Under the pieces are notes generated by a model. That model was not told the origin of the DNA. It ran no database searches and saw nothing but the letters and a program-made list of their open reading frames with translations. 64,000 nucleotides of DNA from Zanthoxylum bungeanum (lineage: Eukaryota; Streptophyta; Magnoliopsida; Sapindales; Rutaceae), in NCBI GenBank assembly GCA_019454045.1, contig SKCR01017725.1, forward strand, positions 18,642-82,641, written 5' to 3'. The translations under genes and the position numbers were made by a program. This document shows, piece after piece, positions 57,820-64,000 of this stretch; the first letter of the stretch is position 1, and every line of letters starts with the position of its first letter.

Positions 57820-58408
57820 GACAAACAATGAAGGTGATGAAGACTCTATTTTTAATCTACCGCTAGATGTTCGAGACCAGTGTTTCATGCAACTCAAGGA
57901 CAAACTATATGAAAAAATAAAATTGCAATACTTAAAATGAAAATTAAACTGAAAAAATAATAAAAAAAATGAAAAGAACAAATAAAGGGAATATAGATGT
58001 AGTGATTTAGATCTAAAAATGTCCTCTAACCCTTGTCAATTCCGATCTCAATTGAATTTCTCGTTCAAATTTCTCAATGTCTTGAATTATGTTTTCGTGA
58101 AGCTTTATGAGAGCATCTCTACAGGGGATGGTTTAAAAAATTCTTTGATAAACAACAAGCACATTTTAACTTGATTTTTTTGTTTCCTGTAACCAAGAAA
58201 AATTAGAAACAAGGTCTGTCTATATGTGGGATTTCTGGGTTCAGAGTTCATTTAGGATCAATCAGTACAGTTGGGTCTACATAAATACAAGAAAAGAAAA
58301 ATAAGATGCAGAAATTAAATAAAAACAAGATACGAAATAATTAAAGAAAAGAAGAGTAGAGAAAGAAGAAATTAATTACAATGACTATTCTATCTACTAA
58401 ATAATACT
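57820..58408 (-). other. Athila-1 leader
   Basis: About 590 AT-rich bases between primer site and gag without recognisable content. A 47-codon upstream extension of the gag frame is open but unlike known Gag. Confidence 0.5.
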
Positions 58409-58425
58409 TCCCGACAACGGTGCCA
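58409..58425 (-). other. Primer binding site of Athila-1
   Basis: TGGCACCGTTGTCGGGA on the minus strand, a mutated and one-base-shorter form of the Athila site TGGCGCCGTTGTCGGGGA, six bases from the LTR. Confidence 0.75.
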
Positions 58426-58431
58426 AAAACT

Positions 58432-59766
58432 TGACACGCTCAAAAAGTGGTATTTTACTCCCAAGTATAAGAGTGTCGAAGTAATAAAATAACTCGGTAA
58501 GTCCGGGGTCGATCCATAGAGAAGAGATTTAGCCAAATAGAATGATGAGCAGTGCAAAAAAGAAAAGTTTGATTTGTTGAAGTAGTAGGTGACTTTTAGA
58601 TTTAAAATGAAATAATAAAATGAACTGCTGGAGTTAGGGGATCCAATTTTAACCTTTGAACTTAGAAATCTTGCTTAACTATAATATATAAAATTTCCAT
58701 TTACCCCATTGATTTATCTCAGGAATTAAGTATGGAAATATAAAGAACCAGCCATAAAGGCGGTAGTCGTTTATGTCAATAATTAGTCCTGCCAAGGTAC
58801 TAAGTATGCCAAAACATAAAAAACCAGCCATAAAGGCGGTAATACGGTTTGTTTATAACAAGTCCTACCAAGGTACTTATTATGGCCAAAATCGTATAAA
58901 ACCATCCATACAGGTGGTAGCACGATAAAACCAGCCAAAAGGCGGTAGAAAGATAAAACCAACAATAAAGGCGGTAGAAAGATAAAACCAGCCATAAAAG
59001 GTGGTAGAAAGATTGTCAATAATTAATCTAGATCTAAATCAAGTTTTAATCATTATATTTCAATTTATTTATTATAATAGAAGCGAGTTTAATCTACGTT
59101 TTCATTATAAAAGCTCATCACCCTTACCCTAGCAGAAAATAAATTAACTACTCATTTTGTAATTAAACATACTCGTAATTTTATTACTGAAAGAAAAAGA
59201 TATTACAAAAAGCTTTAAGTAAATAAACAGACAAAACACTCTGTCTCCAAGATCTATAGAGGAATCAGGAAAGAAAGTACGAAAATTTCTTATGCTGGAC
59301 GCTCCTATTTATAGGCAAATTTGGTCGGCGTGTCGCGACGCCAATTGCTCCACGCGTTGCAAAGCGAGTGACACGTTGGGGACACGTGTGAGAGAATGGC
59401 GAGTTCGGTAGTGTCTCTGTTTTATTAGGCACATCGCGACGTGCCATAGATTCCACACGTCGTGACGTGAGTGCCACGATAGGGACACATGTTGTGAGAA
59501 TGGCGCGTCGCGACGTGATGTAATTTCTGTGCCGCGATGCGGAAGCTGATTTCTATTTTTGCCCTTTTTCAAGTCTGGTTTTGTCTTGTCGAGCTTCCAA
59601 GCAGTATTTTACCTATCGAATAACATAAAATAACAGAGTAAAAACGCCCAAAGCATAACTTAAAATATTATTTCACAAATGTGTCAATTTAAGGGGATTA
59701 GTGAAACTATAAGTGTAAAATGATTGACTTATCGTATAATATATATGCACTTTTTAGTATTCATTA
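58432..59766 (-). repeat. Athila-1 5' LTR (1335 bp)
   Basis: Partner of 20966-22230. It has six AACCAGCCATAAAGGCGGTA-like units (58740-59010) against four in the other LTR, which explains most of the length difference. GC-rich CGTCGCGACG palindromes lie at 59330-59540. Confidence 0.88.
59306..59313 (-). promoter_or_regulatory. TATA box of Athila-1 5' LTR
   Basis: TATAAATA on the minus strand, context TTTGCCTATAAATAGGAGC, about 870 bases before the primer site. Confidence 0.6.
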
Positions 59767-59914
59767 CCAAACATGTTAATGACTTGATTGTCATAAATAT
59801 CCGTGATTAGGTGATTCTTTTATTTTAAGTAATAATATTAATAATGTTATAGCATTATTGGATGGTCTTTCTTGTCAATACAGAGATGAATGAGTTCTTA
59901 TTACTTATGCCCAA

Positions 59915-60213
59915 TACTGTCATTATTGTGAGGGTGTAAGTTGTCGAAATTTAGGTCACTCTGGTAAAATATTAGATGTAGCATGATGAGTTGACGTAGT
60001 AGCCGAATAACGTCATTATTGTGAGGGTGTACTTACGAAGCTCATTAGTGCACATTGATAAGTATACATCTGGAACACGTCTTAATACAATACCGTCATT
60101 ATTGTGAGGATAAAAAACGGTTCAGGACCTAACTTAGGAGTCACATGGATGTGATTGATATTTGAGGTCTACCTAATGAGTTTATGAAAGCCAAGACCGT
60201 CATTATTGTGAGG
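59915..60213 (+). repeat. Four spaced CCGTCATTATTGTGAGG repeats in Copia-2 leader
   Basis: Near-identical 17-20 base motifs at about 59915, 60010, 60092 and 60195, spaced 82-104 bases. Copia-3 has two GACCGTGCCTCTACTGAG motifs in the same part of its leader. They may be RNA packaging or structure elements. Confidence 0.75.
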
Positions 60214-60461
60214 CTGAAGTAAATGTCATGGGATCCACTTCCCGTTATGAAATTTGATTGCCAAATTTTTATTTTTCTGTTAAGGGAGATTACGAAATTA
60301 TATAAAGTAGTGGGGAGGCACTAATAGTTTTAAAATTCATAATCGTATTAGTATTTTTATATTGAAATGAAAATAATCTGCTAGTGTTTAAGGCTGCCGC
60401 AAATCCATTAGCATAGCTTTTGGATTCCAATAAATTGAAATGAGCCTCAAACTAAGTAGGA

Positions 60462-61120
60462 GATGAACAATCGTATTATCTTGGAGTCAGAATGATTGAG
60501 GTATGTTACACTCAATCCAATGTCTATGAAAATTATTCCTGATTTGCTTAGAAAGTACATAGATGTACCAAATGCTTGGAGAATTATGAGAACACCCAAG
60601 GAGTTGTTCGAAGCAAATCAAGAAATTGAGATATATCGGAGGTCTAAGGAATTGTTCCAGCTACGCTCAAGGATGAAAGAGGAAATAGTATTCATGTTTT
60701 GAACATGATTGACCAGATCCGATATTTGGAACAACATGACATTATGACAGATGAAAGGATAGAACAAAATTAGATTCTGTCTTATTTACCTGGTACATAT
60801 GATTACTTTATAATGCATTCGATGCAAGCCACATATGAAGAGCTTCATAATATATTACGCCCTGCGGAACATGATTTGAATAAAGAGAATCTCACTTTGT
60901 ACGTCTATGGTGGAGCAAGCTATTCAAAAACTTATAGGAAGTCTAAGAAGACTAAAATATGAAATAATAAGAATGACTATAAGAAACAAATTTCAAGACC
61001 GCGTGTAACTCGTGATGCATGTCTACAATGCCAAAAGTCTAAACACTAGAAATGTGATTGTCCAAAGCTAAAAGGAAAAGCAGGAACCCCATGTACTCTT
61101 TGTATTTTTCTTATTATTGA
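60462..61120 (+). pseudogene. gag: Copia-2 gag
   Basis: Open part 60496-60702 (LRKYIDVPNAWRIMRTPKEL), then ILSYLPGTYDYFIMHSM in another frame and the knuckle CLQCQKSKH-KCDC (about 61020-61060, consensus CxxCxxxGHxxxxC with Gly lost and a stop inside). Several stops and frame changes. Confidence 0.8.
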
Positions 61121-61139
61121 CATCTCATTAAACTTAGAT

Positions 61140-61356
61140 GCAATAGTGGTTGGGTGTTATACACCGGTAGTCCCACTCATATTTGCAACTCCATGATAGT
61201 TATAAGACTGCTGAATAAAATGGAGATCCAGCTTAGAGTTGGCAATGGCGAGACATTGGATGTCAATGCCATAGGAACAGTTGTTATAGATCTCCCTAAT
61301 GAATGTAAATTAATTTCACATGACTATTATTATGTATCTTTCTTATCAGACAGATA
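61140..61356 (+). pseudogene. Copia-2 protease
   Basis: WVLYTGSPTHICNSM at 61150 is the active site. The catalytic Asp of DTGS is Tyr here, so it is inactive. VRVGNGE-like LRVGNGETLDVNAIG and YYYVSFLSD follow, typical of the copia protease-integrase spacer. Confidence 0.82.
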
Positions 61357-61439
61357 ATATCATTACCAATATTGGATAAAGAGGGATATAAAATAAACAT
61401 TAAAGATAATGCTTTATTTTATATGATAAAAATAAATAT

Positions 61440-62260
61440 TTGTTATATGAATGTTCTTTATCTAACGATCATCATGTTTTGGAAACATATCAAGATGTCT
61501 TTAATATAAAGGAAAATACAAATAAAAGATCTGAATTAAATAATACCGAGTTATGGCATATGATATTGGGCGACATAACTGTTAGACGCCTATCGAAATT
61601 AGTTAAGGATGGTTTGACTAAAGATCTTACCTTAGATTCTTATCCGATTTGTGAGTCATGTATCCAAGGGAAAATGACAAAGGCCCCATTTCTTGGTGTT
61701 GGACACTGTGCTGAAGATTTATTAGAGCTTGTACACAGTGATGTGTGTGGTCAATTAAATCATGTCACTCATGATGGTTCAACATACTTCGTGACTTTCA
61801 CAGATGATAAGTCAAGATATGGATATGTCTATTTGATGAGACATAAATCAAAAATATTTGAAAAGTTCAAAATATTTTGAAATGAATTAGAAAAACAAAC
61901 TAGTAAATTCATCAAGTGCCTTCGATCAGATCGAGGTAGTGAATTTATGAGCGATAAATTCAAAAGTTATTTAAGGGAGAATGTGATTCTCGCTCAATAT
62001 AGCTCACCAAGAACTCCTTAACCCAATGGTGTCTGAACGGATAAATCATACTTTATAGGATATAGTACGATAAATTATGAGCTATACAGATCTTCCATAT
62101 TATATTTGGGGTTATGCTTTACTTAATGTTGCCCTTATACTTAACAGAGTTCCATCGAAAATTGTTTCTAAAATTCTATATCAGATATGGTACGATAGAA
62201 ATCTAAGTCTTAGATATTTATAGATTTGAGTTTGTCCTACATATGTTAGAGTCGCACAAC
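61440..62260 (+). pseudogene. Copia-2 integrase
   Basis: Zinc domain LWHMILGDITVRRL...CESCIQGKMTKAPF (second His changed to Asp), first catalytic site LVHSDVCG and YFVTFTDDKSRYGYVYLM, then after a stop at 61878 RSDRGSEFMSDKF with the second Asp. The Glu region (SPRTP-PNGV) is frameshifted. Ends near 62260. Confidence 0.88.
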
Positions 62261-62277
62261 GAGATAAACTAGCACCC

Positions 62278-62640
62278 ATGGGGTATAAATATAGGTTCGT
62301 TGGATATCTTAAAAATTATTTAGGATATCAATTCTATGATTCTGAGCAACGAAATGTATTTGTTGCTCGTTTTGCCACTTTTCTTGAAAATGAATTTTTG
62401 AGAGAAAGTGGGAATTATAGAAAGATTGAACTTGATGAGTTTGATCCTAACATTGAGGAACATGAGATGGAACTTGAGATCCAACTAGGTGAAAGATCTA
62501 CAATACAGGTTCTACAACACAGGTTTCACGTATATCTAATAGAATTTCAAGGCCTCATAGAGACTATTTTTAACGTCTGATGCGAGCCTCGATGTTATCC
62601 TCTTGAAGGAAATAGATCCGACTAAGTATAAACATGTGAT
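62278..62640 (+). pseudogene. Copia-2 integrase-RT linker
   Basis: An open stretch of 100 residues with KYRFVGYLKNYLGYQFYDS and NVFVARFATFLENEFL, the standard linker (YPKxxxGYxFYxPxxxxVFVxRxAxFLE). A frame change follows near 62580. Confidence 0.8.
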
Positions 62641-62649
62641 ATTGATATC

Positions 62650-63556
62650 GATTCAGGAAATGGCAAGAAGCCATGAAGTCCAAGATGAATTCTATGCATG
62701 ACAATCAAGTCTGGGACTTGGTTGAACTTCCTGATGGAATTAAACCTATTGGTTGTAAATGAGTTTATAAAAGGAAGCGAAAGCCCGATGAAAAGGTGAA
62801 AACCTTTAAAGCCCGACTAGTAGCGAAAGTTTATGCTCAACGTCTTGGGATTGAGTGAGAAGAAACTTTTTCACCAGTAGCCCTGCTAAAATCCATTAGG
62901 ATTCTTTTAGCCATTGTCATATATCATGATTATTAGATATGACAGATGAATGTGAAAATCGCTTTCCTAAATGGATTCCTCGAGGAGGACTATATGAACA
63001 ACCAGAAGGTTTCACATCCAGTGAGACTTCAAACTTGGTTTGTAAAGTCAAGAAGTCTATTTATCGATTTAAACAGACATTCCAAAGTTGGAATCATCAT
63101 TTTGATGAGATAATTAGATTATCATGATTAATCAAGAACGAGGAAGAACCGTGTGTTTATAAGAAATTTAGTGGGAGCATGATAGTATTTCTTGTTTTAT
63201 ATATAGACGATAATCTTATCATTGGGAATGATAAAGGATTGATGCAAAGTGTGAAAGCCTACCTTTGAAAGAACTTCTCCTTGAAAGACATGAGTGAAGC
63301 TTCTTATATGTTGGGTATAAGGCTTTACTGGGATAAATTAAGGAAGCTTATAGGGTTATCGCAATCCACGTACATAGATAAAATGTTACAAAGGTACGGT
63401 TTCACCAACTGCAAGACAATAAATGTACCTTTTCGATATGCCATACATCTTCCAAAGAAAATGACACCTCAAACTGAGGAAGAGAGAGTTACAATGTCTA
63501 ACTTGCCATATGCTTCTTGTATTGAAAGCATTATGTATGCTATGCTATGATATGTA
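62650..63556 (+). pseudogene. Copia-2 reverse transcriptase, interrupted
   Basis: VWDLVELPDGIKPIGCK, FKARLVAK, EETFSPVALLKSIRIL, AFLNGFLEEDY, VCKVKKSIYRFKQTFQSWN and the catalytic YIDDNLIIGN (63205) can be read in order over changing frames, then MSEASYMLGIRLYWDK. It stops at SIMYAML, where the Athila LTR begins. RNase H is not in the window. Confidence 0.87.
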
Positions 63557-64000
63557 TGATGGATATTAAAAAGTGTACATTTAATAAAGAGAAAGTAATC
63601 ATTTTACACCTATAGTTTCACTAATCCTCTTAATTTAGTGCATTTGTGAAATAATAATAAAATTTATATTTATTTATTTTTATTGTGATTTTTATTTATT
63701 ATGTAGGTGAAATAATAATTTGGATGCATAACTAGAAAAATGGACATGACAATTAGATTTTAGAGGCCATAAACTTAAAAGGGCGTTCAAACAGTGTATA
63801 ATTTCAGAAATTCCAACTTTATATAATTTTCATATTTTTGCCATAACTTTTTATTCTGATATCGGATTGAGGCGATTCTAGTTTCAGATGAAAGAAAACT
63901 CAAATATCTAAAGCTTTGATGTTTATAAGATTTTCTAGTTATGAAGTTTACAAGGCCGAAATTGATGAAAAATCTAAAGTGTGTTGCATGTAATTTTAAT
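63557..64000 (+). mobile_element. Athila-3, start of an LTR on the plus strand (window-truncated)
   Basis: TGATGGATATTAAAAAGTG starts it. It follows the reverse complement of the Athila-1 LTR to about 63660 (ATCATTTTACACCTATAG, TTTCACTAATCC). From 63770 it follows that of the Athila-2 LTR (CTGATATCGGATTGAGGCGA, GAAATTGATGAAAA). It is therefore a third member, combining parts seen separately in the other two. Its interior lies beyond the window. Confidence 0.78.

Larger units (their letters stand above)
20966..59766 (-). mobile_element. Athila-1, old Athila-type Ty3/gypsy element with LOG and NABP-like genes, interrupted by two insertions
   Basis: LTRs at 20966-22230 and 58432-59766 share TGACACGCTCAAAAA at one end and CACTTTTTAGTATTCAT at the other. 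They are flanked by CCAAG and CCAAA, a target duplication with one change. After removing Copia-3 and Athila-2 with their duplications, about 11.3 kb remains. In minus-strand order this is primer site, gag, protease, RT, RNase H, integrase, a Cys-rich ORF, a LOG-like ORF, repeats and 3' LTR. Each interruption can be resolved by reading frame: gag-to-protease passes from ...VKV at 47096 to NIPLLDAI at 28742. It was a complete element apart from later decay. Confidence 0.88.
59767..63556 (+). mobile_element. Copia-2 interior (leader, gag, protease, integrase, RT)
   Basis: This continues from 20965 after Athila-1. Plus-strand order is leader repeats, gag, protease, integrase, RT, as in Ty1/copia. 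It ends at 63556, where an Athila-family LTR is inserted within RT (after SIMYAML). The element therefore continues, if at all, beyond the window. Confidence 0.88.

Overview
This is nuclear DNA of a flowering plant, from repeat-dense intergenic chromatin. I see no host gene, tRNA or rRNA. Essentially every base belongs to LTR retrotransposons, and they carry plant-type primer sites: TGGTATCAGAGC (initiator Met tRNA), TGGCGACTCCACTGGGGA and TGGCGCCGTCTGTGGGGA (Tat/Ogre type), and TAGCGCCGTTGTCGGGGA (Athila, Asp-tRNA-like). The species cannot be named from this sequence. A large-genome eudicot is my guess.

Layout. (1) 1-2859 and 9238-9785: a Ty1/copia element on the minus strand (Copia-1), split by Ogre-1 (2860-9237, plus strand; target duplication ATGTC/ATGCC). 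(2) About 9860-19184: a minus-strand Tat/Retand-type Ty3/gypsy element with gag, protease, RT, RNase H and a second archaeal-type RNase H. It also carries a four-exon gene running antisense to pol (10613-13060). Its left LTR is missing. (3) 19185-20965 and 59767-63556: Copia-2, plus strand. It is split by Athila-1 (20966-59766, minus strand). (4) Athila-1 is itself split twice. Copia-3 (28748-47090, plus, target duplication TATTG) sits between its gag and protease parts, and Athila-2 (47522-56640, minus, target duplication GCATT) sits in its gag. (5) Copia-3 is a non-coding element and is split by Ogre-2 (32146-40926, minus, target duplication GGGAG). Ogre-2 has no gag-pol and carries about 2.2 kb of tandem repeats. 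(6) 63557-64000: the start of a third Athila-family LTR, plus strand, cutting Copia-2 in its RT. The deepest nest is therefore Copia-2 > Athila-1 > Copia-3 > Ogre-2, and each junction can be read directly from LTR ends, target duplications and interrupted reading frames.

Most interesting content. Both Athila-family elements, which differ in age, carry the same two extra genes between integrase and the 3' LTR, in the same order and strand. The first is a small basic Cys-rich protein with a GRNTYAKKRRAK...CYKC block that resembles carlavirus nucleic-acid-binding proteins. The second is an intronless 217-codon homologue of LONELY GUY (LOG), the enzyme that releases active cytokinin from its nucleotide, with the PGGxGTxxE motif intact in the younger copy. 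Both genes are now broken in both elements. Their shared position means the retrotransposon lineage kept them across transpositions. I interpret this as a retroelement that acquired a hormone-activating gene and possibly a virus-like nucleic-acid-binding protein in the slot where Athila elements normally carry an env-like gene.

Nothing here looks like an intact autonomous element. The pol genes carry stops, frameshifts or large deletions.
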